Source: Candidatus Cybelea septentrionalis
GTDB taxonomy: Bacteria > Vulcanimicrobiota > Vulcanimicrobiia > Vulcanimicrobiales > Vulcanimicrobiaceae
Direction: 5' to 3'
DNA length: 64,000 nucleotides
NCBI GenBank assembly: GCA_003158175.1
Contig: PMHJ01000031.1
Coordinates: forward strand, 54,073 to 118,072
Under the pieces are notes generated by a model, which did not search any database, was not told where the DNA came from, and saw only the letters and a program-made list of their open reading frames with translations. Both the position numbers and the translations under genes were made by a program. Within the stretch, counting starts at the first letter, position 1, and each line of letters starts with the position of its first letter. Shown in pieces: positions 18,332 through 27,467 of this stretch.

Positions 18332-18685
18332 TCAGCCGTCGGCCCAATCCATCAGCCGATCGATCTTCTCGTGTCCGCAGTCGAACTCGCCGAACTCGTC
18401 GACGACGACCGGGTAGCCGGCGTCTTGGATGGCTCCGAACTCCTTCGTCCAGATTGCACGCGCGGAGTCCTTCGGCGCGTACTTGAGCCAGCGGGGAAAG
18501 GTTATTCGAGAAGTTGAGTCCTGCGACGCGACGTTCTTGGCGCCGCTTGCGTGGATAGTATCGAGCGCCGACTGCGTTCCCGCCACCTGCCAGCTTCCGA
18601 GTTTGCCGACGCGCGGCGTCCTGCACGCGTACTCGGCACCCGAGAAGTTTACGCCTGGGGCGGATTCGCTGCCACAGCTCGTCAT
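18332..18685 (-). pseudogene. Remnant of a GH5-like cellulase family protein
   Basis: An open frame of 117 codons with no good ribosome site. Its sequence reads like the middle of a GH5-type glycoside hydrolase: ALDTIHASGAKNV, then WLKYAPKD, then AIWTKEFGAIQDAGYPVVVDEFGEFDCG (in two parts), where the Glu in VVVDEFGE would be the catalytic nucleophile. It stops at LMDWADG, short of the expected last strand and helix, and lacks the N-terminal two thirds of the barrel. I interpret it as a decayed gene. The family assignment rests on motif recall. Confidence 0.5.
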
Positions 18686-18734
18686 GGCAAACGGCAGCAG
18701 TGCTCACATGGTTGCTCGCCGTGCTTCTACTGCG

Positions 18735-18761
18735 CTCATGCTTCGACAGGCTCAGCATGAC
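18735..18761. repeat. Palindromic element, intergenic, GCATGAC arm variant
   Basis: Core copy with left arm CTCATGC (one mismatch to GTCATGC), centre TTCGACAGGCTCA and right arm GCATGAC. It lies just downstream of the SpoIIE-type phosphatase gene. Confidence 0.8.
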
Positions 18762-18774
18762 AAAAGCATTGTGT

Positions 18775-20667
18775 TCAGCGTGAGACGGTGCGGAGTTTGA
18801 GAGGGAGCGTGGCCGAGACGCAGTTGCCGTCACCCGTCCGTTCCACGGTTAGATCGAGGGCCACCAATTGGGCCAAGAATAGTCCGCGTCCGTCCTCCGC
18901 GAGAAGTGCGATGCGTCCCTCGCCGTTGCGCAGCGCAAAGGGCTGGCCGCGATCGCAGACGCGGACGATCGCGGTCTCGCCGCTCCACTCGAGTTCGACC
19001 TCGGCGGGTCCGGGAGTATGCCGCGCCACATTTCCGAGCAGCTCGTTGACGATCAGCTCCACGGCCGGAAGCTGCGCGTCATCGTCGGTCATTTCCCCGA
19101 GCTGCCAGAGCAGCGCGCGTTTGATACGGCGCGTGGAACGTTCGCTGCGCGCGTCGATCGTCCAACGCATCCGCTGACGCGGGAAGTCTGCGGCCGCCAG
19201 CGCGGTAACGCACAGAAACAGCAATGCAATATCGTCGCGCGCAGAGCGTCCGGCGACGACGCGCTTGACGATCGCCTGCGCGATGTTCTGCGATGCATCG
19301 CGGTACTCTGCCTCGATCGCCTGGCGCAACTCTTCCCGTCCCGCGAGATAGTCGCGGCTCATCTCGACGAGGCCGTCGGTGAAAAGCACGATCGCCGAGC
19401 CTTCGTCCAGCATCACCTCGTGCGTTTCGAAGACGGCGCGATTCTCGATGCCGAGCATCAAGCCGCTTCCGGCCAGCGATTCCACCTCGCCGCCGGTCCG
19501 CACCATCATCGGCGGCGGATGCCCGGCCAGCGCGTAACGCATCCTCCCGTCGGACAAATCGAGCGTCGCGAAGAACGCTGTCAACAGCACGCTACTCTCT
19601 GCGCGGCAGAACAGCCGGTTGACGTGCTCCAGCGCGGTGGCCGGATCGTCGTCGACGTAAGAGGAGGTGCGTAGCGCTTGGCGCGCTTGGCCCATGATCG
19701 TGGCTGCTCGCAGGCCGTGCCCAGCGACGTCGCCGACGCTCACGCCCAGGAGCCGGTCGGAGATCGTGAAGACGTCGTACCAGTCGCCGCCCACGTCGGC
19801 GCCGCTGTACGCGGGCACGTAACAGGCGTCGAGCCGCACGCCGGCAACGGCCGGCAGCCGTTGGGGCAGTAGCGCCCGTTGAAGAATGGTGATCATGTCG
19901 TGCTCGCGTTTCGTACGCCGCATCATCTCGCGGTAGACGAGATCGAGCTCGGCGATCTCGTCGTTGCCGCCGATGTGCTGCGCCTCTTCCCCGGCGGCCA
20001 GCCGGCGCGCGTTCTCAGCAAGTTGGTCGACGCGTCCGGCGATATTCACGCCGAAGCGCAGCGCCAGCAGGACCGTGACGACGATGCCGAGCGCACAGAT
20101 GCCGATCAAGGCGCCGGTAAGAATCGCGATCTGGCGCCGTACGACCCGCAAGCGATCCAACGTGAGGGCCCGCTGCCGTTCGTTGAAGTCGCTGCGCGCG
20201 GCGACGATCTCCACCGACAAGCGGCGGACCCGTAGCGAGCTCGCCAAGCGCGCTTTCGCGGTGGCATTTCGCGCGCGGGCGTAACCGAGATATTCGCTGG
20301 CGACGTCGAGCGCTTGGGTCAACGCGCGGGCGAAGCGAAGCTCTGCCGCACGTCCGCGCGGCAGAGCGTTTTGCAGCTGCGCGAGCGTGGCCAGCGTCCC
20401 CGGCAGCTGCCGGCGAACGAGTTCGTAGTCTCGCAGATCGCTCTCGCGGTGGCTGCCGTCAAAAGCCAGTACGCTGCGGCTGGCTCTATCCATCGATACG
20501 GCTGCCTGATCGGCATGGGAGAGCAACGCAGTGAGGTTCCGCGATTCGTCGGTCTCAACCGCGTTGCGCCATTGCAAGAAGAGCGCAGAGCCTAGAAGCA
20601 AGACGAGAAACCCCAGCGGCACCGCGCTGAGGAGAAGCGTGCGCTGGCGAAGGCCCAGCGGTTTCAT
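18775..20667 (-). CDS. Membrane SpoIIE-type PP2C phosphatase fused to an RsbW-like anti-sigma kinase domain
   Basis: A 630-residue regulator. Layout: transmembrane helix (about 8-30), extracytoplasmic helical sensor region like CHASE3 (about 35-180), second helix (about 182-205), HAMP linker, SpoIIE/PP2C phosphatase (about 275-475), HATPase_c domain (about 500-625). Phosphatase metal motifs are intact: GADVGGDWYDVF, VGDVAGHG, FTDGLVE and SARDDIALL. The ATPase part has ELIVNELLGNVARH (N-box), VCDRGQPF (G1) and GRGLFLAQL (G2). Such fusions control an STAS anti-anti-sigma switch through both dephosphorylation and kinase activity. No STAS protein or sigma factor is adjacent, so the target is elsewhere. 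Confidence 0.88.
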   Translation of the reverse strand: MKPLGLRQRTLLLSAVPLGFLVLLLGSALFLQWRNAVETDESRNLTALLSHADQAAVSMDRASRSVLAFDGSHRESDLRDYELVRRQLPGTLATLAQLQNALPRGRAAELRFARALTQALDVASEYLGYARARNATAKARLASSLRVRRLSVEIVAARSDFNERQRALTLDRLRVVRRQIAILTGALIGICALGIVVTVLLALRFGVNIAGRVDQLAENARRLAAGEEAQHIGGNDEIAELDLVYREMMRRTKREHDMITILQRALLPQRLPAVAGVRLDACYVPAYSGADVGGDWYDVFTISDRLLGVSVGDVAGHGLRAATIMGQARQALRTSSYVDDDPATALEHVNRLFCRAESSVLLTAFFATLDLSDGRMRYALAGHPPPMMVRTGGEVESLAGSGLMLGIENRAVFETHEVMLDEGSAIVLFTDGLVEMSRDYLAGREELRQAIEAEYRDASQNIAQAIVKRVVAGRSARDDIALLFLCVTALAAADFPRQRMRWTIDARSERSTRRIKRALLWQLGEMTDDDAQLPAVELIVNELLGNVARHTPGPAEVELEWSGETAIVRVCDRGQPFALRNGEGRIALLAEDGRGLFLAQLVALDLTVERTGDGNCVSATLPLKLRTVSR

Positions 20668-20730
20668 CGCGCGTTTGCGCTCATGGAAAGCCTGCTTAGA
20701 TGGCAGCCGGACTGGGCCTGCGTCAACGGA

Positions 20731-21654
20731 CTAGCTTGGAGGTTTCGAGTCCTCCTCGCCGTCGTCGGATTGCGGAAGCTCCAACTTTGGCAGCTTGCGA
20801 TACTCTCCGCGAAGGTACACTCCCAGGTCCTGTTCCTTCTCCTGTTCGGCTTCCGATTCGTGCGCTTCGCGCGCTTGGAATAAGCGCGCAAGCCAGTCAA
20901 TTTCCGAATCCGGGTAGTTGTAGCCGAGCAGTTCGATGACGTCCTCCGCCAGCAGCGTCTCGATATCCCAGGGGTATTCGCGAAGGTCGATGCCGGCTTC
21001 CAACGTTCCGTACACGGCCACCATCGGAACGCTCGTCGGCTGGAAGCCGACGATGTTGAAGTCCTGTCTTACGAACTCGACATTTGAGCGATCTGCTAGG
21101 ATCGGGCGCGTATGGATAACGCGGATGTCGTCACCCTCGTGCTGCCAGGCTTCCTCCAGTACGACGTGCCCCACGACGGGAACCCGCAGAAAGACCGCCG
21201 GATGAAACGGGCCGAAATCTTCGTCTTGGCCTGCGCGAATGAGCGGTGGCGGTGGCTCGGAGATCTCCCCGATGCGCGATCCGATGAACTCGTAGGCCGT
21301 TGCGTCGAGCCTTTGCCCGAAGTCGGCTTCGAACGCTAAATACGTCCGCGAATCGTCGTCGCTCTCTGCCTCGCTCGCATCGTCTTCCAGCTTTTCATAA
21401 ACGTCGGGGATGTAGGAAGACGCAAAGATCCCGGCGCGAGACAAGATATCGAGCAGGGGTGTGAGATCGTCGAGGAGCGCCTCCGCTTGCTGCTCGTGAC
21501 GGAGACGATAACGTTTGGCGGCCTTTTCGTCTTCCTCCGGAGCATCGGCGAACTCGCCTGCGGCGCCCTCAAGGCTCTTCGCACGCTCCAGAAGATCGGC
21601 AAGCGTGATCCCGCGTGCCTCGTTGCGTTTTGGTTCGGACTTGGCTTTGCCCAT
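20731..21654 (-). CDS. Hypothetical acidic cytoplasmic protein
   Basis: A 307-residue protein I do not recognise. The N-terminus is basic and charged (MGKAKSEPKRNEARG). A helical region follows (LLDDLTPLLDILSRAGIFASSYIPDVYEKL), and the C-terminus is very acidic, ending LPQSDDGEEDSKPPS. There is no signal peptide, membrane helix or catalytic motif that I can name. High charge and absence of shadow frames of similar length support it as real. It sits between the sensor phosphatase and the divergent multicopper oxidase. Confidence 0.6.
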   Translation of the reverse strand: MGKAKSEPKRNEARGITLADLLERAKSLEGAAGEFADAPEEDEKAAKRYRLRHEQQAEALLDDLTPLLDILSRAGIFASSYIPDVYEKLEDDASEAESDDDSRTYLAFEADFGQRLDATAYEFIGSRIGEISEPPPPLIRAGQDEDFGPFHPAVFLRVPVVGHVVLEEAWQHEGDDIRVIHTRPILADRSNVEFVRQDFNIVGFQPTSVPMVAVYGTLEAGIDLREYPWDIETLLAEDVIELLGYNYPDSEIDWLARLFQAREAHESEAEQEKEQDLGVYLRGEYRKLPKLELPQSDDGEEDSKPPS

Positions 21655-21734
21655 GTGTTGCCTCTTAGCGCTTTACGGTAGCGTTCCAGATGAGGGGATA
21701 TTCGGCATAACCGCGGCGGGACAGCTTCCCGTAG

Positions 21735-21761
21735 GTCACCCTTCGACAGGCTTAGGGTGAC
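21735..21761. repeat. Palindromic element, intergenic, GTCACCC/GGGTGAC arms
   Basis: Perfect 7-nt arms GTCACCC and GGGTGAC around TTCGACAGGCTTA. It lies in the 177-bp region between the divergent hypothetical protein and the multicopper oxidase. The rest of that region shows no gene. Confidence 0.85.
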
Positions 21762-21831
21762 ATGACCGTTTGACACGCGCCGGAACCCTTCGGCCGAGAC
21801 TCGAAGGCCGCTCGATGAATAGATCGCCGGC

Positions 21832-23547
21832 ATGAAACGAGTACGCTTCGTCGTTGGCTCGATCTCTGCGACTGCCGCGGCGGCGGCGCTGGCCTCCGAT
21901 GGATGCTCGTCAAACGTTTCGAATCCGATCGTCACCGAAGGTGTCGACTCGTACACGCTGCAGGTTCAGTACGCAACGACTCGATTCGGCAAGTACGTGC
22001 TGCGCACGCGAACGTACGGCGGGCGGACCTACGGTCCCATGGTCGAGACGCGGCCCGGCAATCTGCTCCGCATGCGGATCGTGAACTACCTGCCGCCCAA
22101 TCCACACGCGGAGCCTCCGACGCGCCCCGTGCGCATTCCGAATCCGCGTTCCATGGCCGAAGCGATGATGGGCGACCGAATCGCTGCGACCCAAACGTCC
22201 GCGGCGGCGATCGACCGGATGAACAACCCGCACGCCTTCAACACGACGAATCTTCACGTGCACGGCGTGCAGACGATTCCGCATCTCTTCTCGCCGCTGG
22301 GAACGTCGAACCCCGCGGCGATGATGATCGCCATCGATCCAGGCAAGTCGTTTGAATATCCGTTCCCGATCCCGGCGAATCATCCGAGCGGCCTCTTTTG
22401 GTACCATCCGCATCACCACGGTGCGACCGACGTCCAGATCAGCGGCGGGATGGCGGGCCTATTGGTGATCCGCGGTCCGATCGACGAGGTGCCGGAGATC
22501 GCGGCGGCGCGCGAGATTTTCCTCGTGATTCAGACGCTGCAGGTCAATGCGACGCCCGGCAAGCGCGATCACTTCGAACTCGAACCGATCGCCTACGAGC
22601 CGCCAAGTAAAGGCGGCTACAGCCTCGGCACCAGCTATGTGATGATGACCGTCAACGGTCAAGGCGTGAACTGGCAAGACTTCACGAAAGTTTCGACTGG
22701 GACGTTCACGCAGCTGCCGCCGCCGGAGTTTTCGATGCGGCCCGGTGAAGTCGTTCGCCTTCGGATGTTGACAGGCACCAACATTCTAGTGCTGCCCTTG
22801 GTGCTTCCCGGCATGGACGTCTTCCAGATCGGGGTCGACGGAATAAACTTTCTGGAGCCCGAGCTACTCGCCCAGCGCGGGACCAAACTCGTTACGCCGA
22901 GCAACCTCTTCGACGGCTCGACGATCGTAGCGTCGTCTGCCAATCGCAACGAGCTCCTGATCCGCGCTCCGAAAACGCCCGGAACCTTTACTCTTTCGGC
23001 CGTCGCGAACGACGGAATCTCGTTCCAAGCCTGGCCCAAATTCGAACTCGCGCGCTTCGTCGTGAGCGGCTCGCCCGTGCAGATGGATATTCCGCGCAGC
23101 CTGCCGACTCCCACGCGCGAGTACCCGCTCGTTTCGCCGCACGAAGTGGTCGCGCGCAGAACGATTACGTTCACCGACGGTCCCACGAAGGTGCTTCTTA
23201 CCGGCTTCGGATTCTATATCAACGGCGAGTTGTACGATGAGCTGAAGTGCTCGGCGTTCCCAAAGGTTGGAACCGCCGAGGAGTGGACGATCGAGAACCA
23301 GACGCTGATGTGCGGGCATCCGTTCCACTTGCACGATAACTCGTTTCAAGTCTTCGAAATCAACGGGCAGCCCGTCGATCCGGTGCTTATCTGCGACACG
23401 ATCTTCGTTCCACCAAAAGTTGATGGGGTACCCGGGCGCGTGAAGTTCTGCGTGCGCTTCCAAGAGTTCACGGGGAAAACCGTCTACCACTGCCACATCA
23501 CGCCTCACGAGGACACCGGGATGATGCAGAACATCCTAATGACCTGA
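21832..23547 (+). CDS. Secreted multicopper oxidase
   Basis: A 571-residue cupredoxin-type oxidase. The N-terminus (MKRVRFVVGSISATAAAAALAS) is a weak signal peptide ending near DGCSS, possibly a lipobox. All four copper motifs are present in order: LHVHGVQT, FWYHPHHHG, MCGHPFHLHD and YHCHITPHEDTGM, with the Met of the last as type 1 axial ligand. The family oxidises phenols or metals and reduces O2 to water in the periplasm. The substrate is open: laccase-like, cuprous or manganese oxidase. Its presence implies an aerobic lifestyle. Confidence 0.92.
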   Translation: MKRVRFVVGSISATAAAAALASDGCSSNVSNPIVTEGVDSYTLQVQYATTRFGKYVLRTRTYGGRTYGPMVETRPGNLLRMRIVNYLPPNPHAEPPTRPVRIPNPRSMAEAMMGDRIAATQTSAAAIDRMNNPHAFNTTNLHVHGVQTIPHLFSPLGTSNPAAMMIAIDPGKSFEYPFPIPANHPSGLFWYHPHHHGATDVQISGGMAGLLVIRGPIDEVPEIAAAREIFLVIQTLQVNATPGKRDHFELEPIAYEPPSKGGYSLGTSYVMMTVNGQGVNWQDFTKVSTGTFTQLPPPEFSMRPGEVVRLRMLTGTNILVLPLVLPGMDVFQIGVDGINFLEPELLAQRGTKLVTPSNLFDGSTIVASSANRNELLIRAPKTPGTFTLSAVANDGISFQAWPKFELARFVVSGSPVQMDIPRSLPTPTREYPLVSPHEVVARRTITFTDGPTKVLLTGFGFYINGELYDELKCSAFPKVGTAEEWTIENQTLMCGHPFHLHDNSFQVFEINGQPVDPVLICDTIFVPPKVDGVPGRVKFCVRFQEFTGKTVYHCHITPHEDTGMMQNILMT

Positions 23548-23613
23548 CCCAGAGTCACCGAGGGCGAAGGTAGAGGCGCTCCTAGGGGACGCCTTGGGCG
23601 CCCGAGAAATTCA

Positions 23614-24129
23614 GTGGCTATGATGCGGAGTTTGGTCGTGGCGGGTGCGATTGCCCTGGCGCTTCTGCCGCCGGCCGTAACGCTTGGGGCACCGACCGCG
23701 GTCGTTCGTGGCGGACCCGTTGTACAGCCGCCGCCGGCGCGATCTGCGGTGGGCCGGTCCGCCGGCCAAGATTCTTTCAAAGTACCGTTTCATGTCGACC
23801 TGCGCCCGAGGTTCAGCGAGCCCGGCATGCAGTCGACGCTTTCGCCGTACCGTTCGCACGGTTGGCAATGGGCGCCCCAATACATTGGGAATCAGCCGCT
23901 CTGGTATCAAAACGGCTGTTTCGCCAACAACATCTTCGGGGCTCCGTCGGTTTTCTCGAGCGACGCTTCGGTGGGGCCGGGCGTCACGCTCGGCTCCGTC
24001 GTCGACGATCGCTCTAGGCATCTGATCTCTTCGACGCCTTCGTCCGAGCCCAGTCTGCCATTGAGTGGCAGCGCCGTCGTGACGTTGCAACCAACGTCGT
24101 GCGGGTCGGAGAATATCATCAACCTCTGA
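23614..24129 (+). CDS. Small secreted hypothetical protein
   Basis: A 171-residue protein with a good signal peptide (hydrophobic stretch LVVAGAIALALLPPAVTLGA). The mature part is rich in Ser, Pro and Gly, with two well-separated Cys (NGCFANN, PTSCGSEN) and aromatic residues (HGWQWAPQYIGNQPLWYQNG). I recognise no domain. The start may be GTG at 23614 or the ATG pair at 23620/23623; none has a strong ribosome site. It lies 66 bp downstream of the multicopper oxidase on the same strand, so a joint periplasmic role is possible but unsupported. Confidence 0.55.
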   Translation: MAMMRSLVVAGAIALALLPPAVTLGAPTAVVRGGPVVQPPPARSAVGRSAGQDSFKVPFHVDLRPRFSEPGMQSTLSPYRSHGWQWAPQYIGNQPLWYQNGCFANNIFGAPSVFSSDASVGPGVTLGSVVDDRSRHLISSTPSSEPSLPLSGSAVVTLQPTSCGSENIINL

Positions 24130-24151
24130 GTCGCACCGTCAACTAACGCGC

Positions 24152-25387
24152 TTACGAGCGGTTCTTTTGGATCGTCGCGTACACCGTTCCGAAGAGTTGT
24201 TGGAGGTCGCTGTTCTTTTCGACCGGGCGGCTGTTGGCAAAGAGCGAAACGACCAGGCCCGAGTTTGGAAAGTAGAGGTGCGCCGCTCGAAAGCCGAGCG
24301 TCTCGCCTTGATAGAACCAGAACACGCCGAACGCCGGCGTATAGCGCGCGGCGACGCCGAGGCCGAAGCCCGCGTCGTCCTCAGCGGTCGGCTTTGCGAG
24401 CGGCTTTGCGGTCTTGATCGAGATCAGGCTCAGCAGTTCCGCCTTCTGCTTTGCGGGTAGCAGCGACGTGCCTTCGTAGAGTGCGCGGGACCAGGTAGTT
24501 AGATCTTCCGGCGTCGAGACGATCGAGCCGGCACCTTGTGCCCATGACAGGCTATCGGGTGTCACGTTCTTGCCGATGAAACTGCGGAACCCGGGATCGT
24601 CGTTTTCGTAGTATCCCGCTACGACGCGCTTGGCGATCGGCGCGGGGTACAGGTGCGACGTGTAATAGGTGTTCTTCAGGCCGACGCTTGCGATGATGCG
24701 ATCGATCTCGGCGGGGAAGCTCCTGCTCGGGCTGAGTGCCGCGACGATTTCTTGCGCCAACAGATAGCCCGTATTGGAGTACGAGTACTTCGTTCCGGGC
24801 TTCGACTGGAACTTTGGATAGACCAGCCCGATAAGCGTGCTCGACGCGACGTTTGCCATCGGATCGCTCGTATACATTTTATACCAGGTCGGCGTGTCGT
24901 CGTACGTCGGAATTCCACCGGTCATGCTGAGCAGCTGACGCAGCGTTATCTTGCCGTACTTCGGATACTGCGGGAGATACTTGCCGATGGGAGCGTCGAT
25001 CGACAGCAATCCCTGTGCCTCGAGCTGCAGGACGGCGACCGACGTGAATGCCTTGGTGTTGCTTCCGATCTGATAGAGGCTCGTCGGCGTCACCGGCGGT
25101 CCCGACCCGTAGCGCGTCGTCCCGGCGGTCAGGTCGATGGCCGGCGCATCTTTCGCCAGGCTGACCGAAAGCGAGAGCGACGAGAGGTGCTCCACGGCTC
25201 CGCGCTTCCTTAGGTAGGCGTTGAGGTCGCGCTGCAGCGCGGCTTTGAGCGACGGCGACGCTTGCTGCGCCGGCGAGCTTTGGGCAAGGCCGGCGAAGCG
25301 CAGGCCGAGGACCAGCAGCACCGCGCCAACCGTGGCAAACATAATGAAGCGAGAGAACGATCGAAGCTGTAACAAAAACGCCTCCAA
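24152..25387 (-). CDS. Membrane-anchored beta-lactamase-fold serine hydrolase
   Basis: A 411-residue protein with one N-terminal membrane helix (about residues 14-33). Active-site elements are S109-N-T-K112 (IGSNTKAF), YSYSNTGY (Tyr-x-Asn) and a YQGETLGF segment where HxG would lie. This is the same broad family as the enzyme at 14295-15434, but only distantly similar. The TTG at 25387 is the best first start; ATG at 25342 would remove most of the short cytoplasmic tail. Likely works on peptides, esters or cell-wall material in the periplasm. Confidence 0.85.
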   Translation of the reverse strand: MEAFLLQLRSFSRFIMFATVGAVLLVLGLRFAGLAQSSPAQQASPSLKAALQRDLNAYLRKRGAVEHLSSLSLSVSLAKDAPAIDLTAGTTRYGSGPPVTPTSLYQIGSNTKAFTSVAVLQLEAQGLLSIDAPIGKYLPQYPKYGKITLRQLLSMTGGIPTYDDTPTWYKMYTSDPMANVASSTLIGLVYPKFQSKPGTKYSYSNTGYLLAQEIVAALSPSRSFPAEIDRIIASVGLKNTYYTSHLYPAPIAKRVVAGYYENDDPGFRSFIGKNVTPDSLSWAQGAGSIVSTPEDLTTWSRALYEGTSLLPAKQKAELLSLISIKTAKPLAKPTAEDDAGFGLGVAARYTPAFGVFWFYQGETLGFRAAHLYFPNSGLVVSLFANSRPVEKNSDLQQLFGTVYATIQKNRS

Positions 25388-25443
25388 GAAGCTTCCGTTG
25401 CGAGTGATGCTTGCTTCACCGGCGGAAGCGCGAGTACCGCTCG

Positions 25444-25470
25444 GTCATGGTTCGACCGGCTCACCATGAC
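25444..25470. repeat. Palindromic element, intergenic, GTCATGG/CCATGAC arms
   Basis: Arms GTCATGG and CCATGAC pair perfectly around TTCGACCGGCTCA. This is a fourth arm type, in which both sides have changed together. Confidence 0.8.
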
Positions 25471-25483
25471 AAACCACTAGAGG

Positions 25484-26509
25484 CTACTTGTCGGAGCGAC
25501 GCAACACGAGGAGTTCGAAGGTGCCCGGCACGACGGTATAGCGATCGCGATACGATGTTGGATGCGAATTTGCAATAAGCTGGGCGGTGACGAGATAGAC
25601 GTCCCCCGTCTGAGTATCGAGTTCCATCGTTCGTGCACCGAGGGCCGTTGCGGCGTTCTGTACTAACGTAAATTGATTGGGCGCGTCTTCGTGCACGACC
25701 GTCAGCGTGGCGTCGCGCCCGTTGGAGGCAAACGCCAAACCGGAGGCCGGATCGTACCGCGTGGCGTCGGTGCCGGAGCCGGTCGGAATCGTGGCGACCA
25801 CTTTCCCGGAATCGGCATCGACGATGCCCATCTCGCCCGTGCAGGCTGCGAAGAGGCGACGCTGTTGTGGGTCGATCGAGAGTCCGGATGGATGCGCGCA
25901 GCTTCCAAGCGGGAAGCGCGCGGTAATCTTGGCGCTGCGGGCGTCGATGGCGACGATTTCGCTGGTGCTCTCGACGTTGTCGTAGAGCATGCCGCGTCCG
26001 TCGACCGCCGGAAACTCGGGCCGTCCGCCGAGCGGTATCGTGCCGACGACGGCGTTCGTGCGCGCGTCGATAACCGTCGCATCGTTGCTGCCGCCGTTAA
26101 AGGTGAAGATCCGCGAGCTTACCGGATCGTACGCGATTCCATCGGGGTTTTTCGCGCCGGTTTGAATCGTCGCGATCGTCGCGAGCGTTGAAAGGTCGAA
26201 GACGGTCACGGTGCCATCGGCGCCGTTGGAGGTAAAGCCCCTGTCCAGATTGGGAGCCAGCGCGATCCCGTGCACGCCTGGCGTATTGGGGATGTCGCCG
26301 ACGATCGCGCCGCTGCGCGGATCGACGACCATAACCTGCGTGGCCCGCGAAACGAACAGCCGGTGAGTAGCGGCGTCGTAGGCGAGGTAATCCCAACCCC
26401 CCTTGCCGCCGAGCACGTACGTTTGCGCGAGATGATAGCTGACGGCCGACGCCGCAGCGGCAGCCGGTGTCGCGACCAGCAGGGCCGCTAAAACGATGAA
26501 CCACTTCAT
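25484..26509 (-). CDS. Secreted YncE-like beta-propeller protein
   Basis: A 341-residue protein with a classical cleavable signal peptide (MKWFIVLAALLVATPAAAAASA). The mature part is made of about seven YVTN-type blades: GWDYLAYDAATHRLFVSR, then VVDPRSGAIVGDIPNTPGVHG, then GTVTVFDLSTLATIATIQTG, then DATVIDARTNAVVGTIPLGG. YncE-like proteins are periplasmic and bind DNA or other ligands in some species; here the role is unknown. Unlike the other propellers in the window it is not a lipoprotein. Confidence 0.85.
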   Translation of the reverse strand: MKWFIVLAALLVATPAAAAASAVSYHLAQTYVLGGKGGWDYLAYDAATHRLFVSRATQVMVVDPRSGAIVGDIPNTPGVHGIALAPNLDRGFTSNGADGTVTVFDLSTLATIATIQTGAKNPDGIAYDPVSSRIFTFNGGSNDATVIDARTNAVVGTIPLGGRPEFPAVDGRGMLYDNVESTSEIVAIDARSAKITARFPLGSCAHPSGLSIDPQQRRLFAACTGEMGIVDADSGKVVATIPTGSGTDATRYDPASGLAFASNGRDATLTVVHEDAPNQFTLVQNAATALGARTMELDTQTGDVYLVTAQLIANSHPTSYRDRYTVVPGTFELLVLRRSDK

Positions 26510-26546
26510 TTATTCTCATTCCGTTGATGGGCAATGCTGAGAGCCC

Positions 26547-26681
26547 TTGTCGCCCTTCGACAGGCTCAGGGTGACAAGGTTGCGCGCTCAGGGTGACAAG
26601 GTTGCGCGCGCAGCGTGACAAGGTTGCGCGCGCAGCGTGACAAGGTGCATTGTCATCCTGAGCTTGTCGGAGGACGACAAT
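26547..26681. repeat. Intergenic palindromic-element array, 22-bp period
   Basis: Begins with a CCCTTCGACAGGCTCAGGGTGAC-type core. It continues as about four head-to-tail units of 22 bp starting at 26567, 26589, 26611 and 26633, each CAG(G/C)GTGACAAGGTTGCGCGC-like. It ends with an inverted core GTCATCCTGAGCTTGTCGG. The array fills nearly all of the space between the YncE-like gene and the PAP2-like membrane gene. Confidence 0.88.
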
Positions 26682-26684
26682 GCG

Positions 26685-27347
26685 CTAGTGCGCTGATAGT
26701 AGGCCGACGTGGAAGAGGGAGAAGAAGAAGGCCGTTGTCGCGACTGCTAAGCCGGCGCCGGCGACGACCTGCATGATCGTGTGCGATTTCAGATAAACGC
26801 GGGCCCAGCAGACCATTGGGATCAAGACCATGAACGGTAACGGTTGGCGGCCGTAGAGCAGCGTCAACGCCGTGAGCGGAGCGGTGATACCCAGCGCGTG
26901 CGTGCTGATCTTCCAGTAGCGTGTGATGTACTGCACGATCAGCGTCGAAACCAGGTAGCCGAGCATCGCCGCGATCATAAGGCGTGGAGCGTGGACGAGC
27001 CACAGTGCGCCGGCCCCAAAGAGGTCGAAGACGACGAACGCGGTCAGGATCATCTCGCGCTCGGCGCGCACCGACATGTCGAGATCCGAGATGTAGTCGT
27101 TCGCGTAGAGCCAGAAGACGTAGAGCATCGGGCCGAGCGACGTGAAAAATGTTGAAACGAAGAGCAGGCGCCAAAAGTCGACCGTATCCTTGGCGCCGAT
27201 ATGCGCCAGGATCACGAAGAGCGCGAACGCTGTAAGGAACGGATTGAAAACGGTGGAGAGAATGCGTGCCAGGTCGCGCCAAACCCGCCGGTTCTTAATT
27301 GGAACGATCGTGGAAACGGCCTCGGTCAGCCCCTCGAATTCGGCCAC
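26685..27347 (-). CDS. PAP2-like integral membrane protein
   Basis: A 220-residue protein with about six membrane helices. It has diverged PAP2 motifs: SVRAEREM, then KISTHALGITAPLTAL (STH in place of SGH), then CWARVYLKSHTIMQVVAGAGLA (Arg-x5-His-xxx-Gln). It is probably a lipid phosphatase or phosphotransferase relative, but the last motif lacks the usual Asp, so activity is uncertain. The GTG start has AGAGG 6 nt upstream. It is divergent from secG with 120 bp between them. Confidence 0.72.
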   Translation of the reverse strand: MAEFEGLTEAVSTIVPIKNRRVWRDLARILSTVFNPFLTAFALFVILAHIGAKDTVDFWRLLFVSTFFTSLGPMLYVFWLYANDYISDLDMSVRAEREMILTAFVVFDLFGAGALWLVHAPRLMIAAMLGYLVSTLIVQYITRYWKISTHALGITAPLTALTLLYGRQPLPFMVLIPMVCWARVYLKSHTIMQVVAGAGLAVATTAFFFSLFHVGLLSAH

Positions 27348-27467
27348 CCGAGCCTCTTCGGCCAGGTGCCGGCGATTACTTCACGCGGGCGGTTTCGGCA
27401 GGCAGCTTGGGGCCTGCGGTCGTAGAGAAACTGCCGCTATTACCTATTTAAGGAAGAGAAGAGCCAA

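Noticed and set aside
26567..26654. Possible CRISPR array
   Set aside because: Units are 22 bp head to tail with no unique spacers, and no cas genes are near. It is a tandem expansion of the palindromic element.
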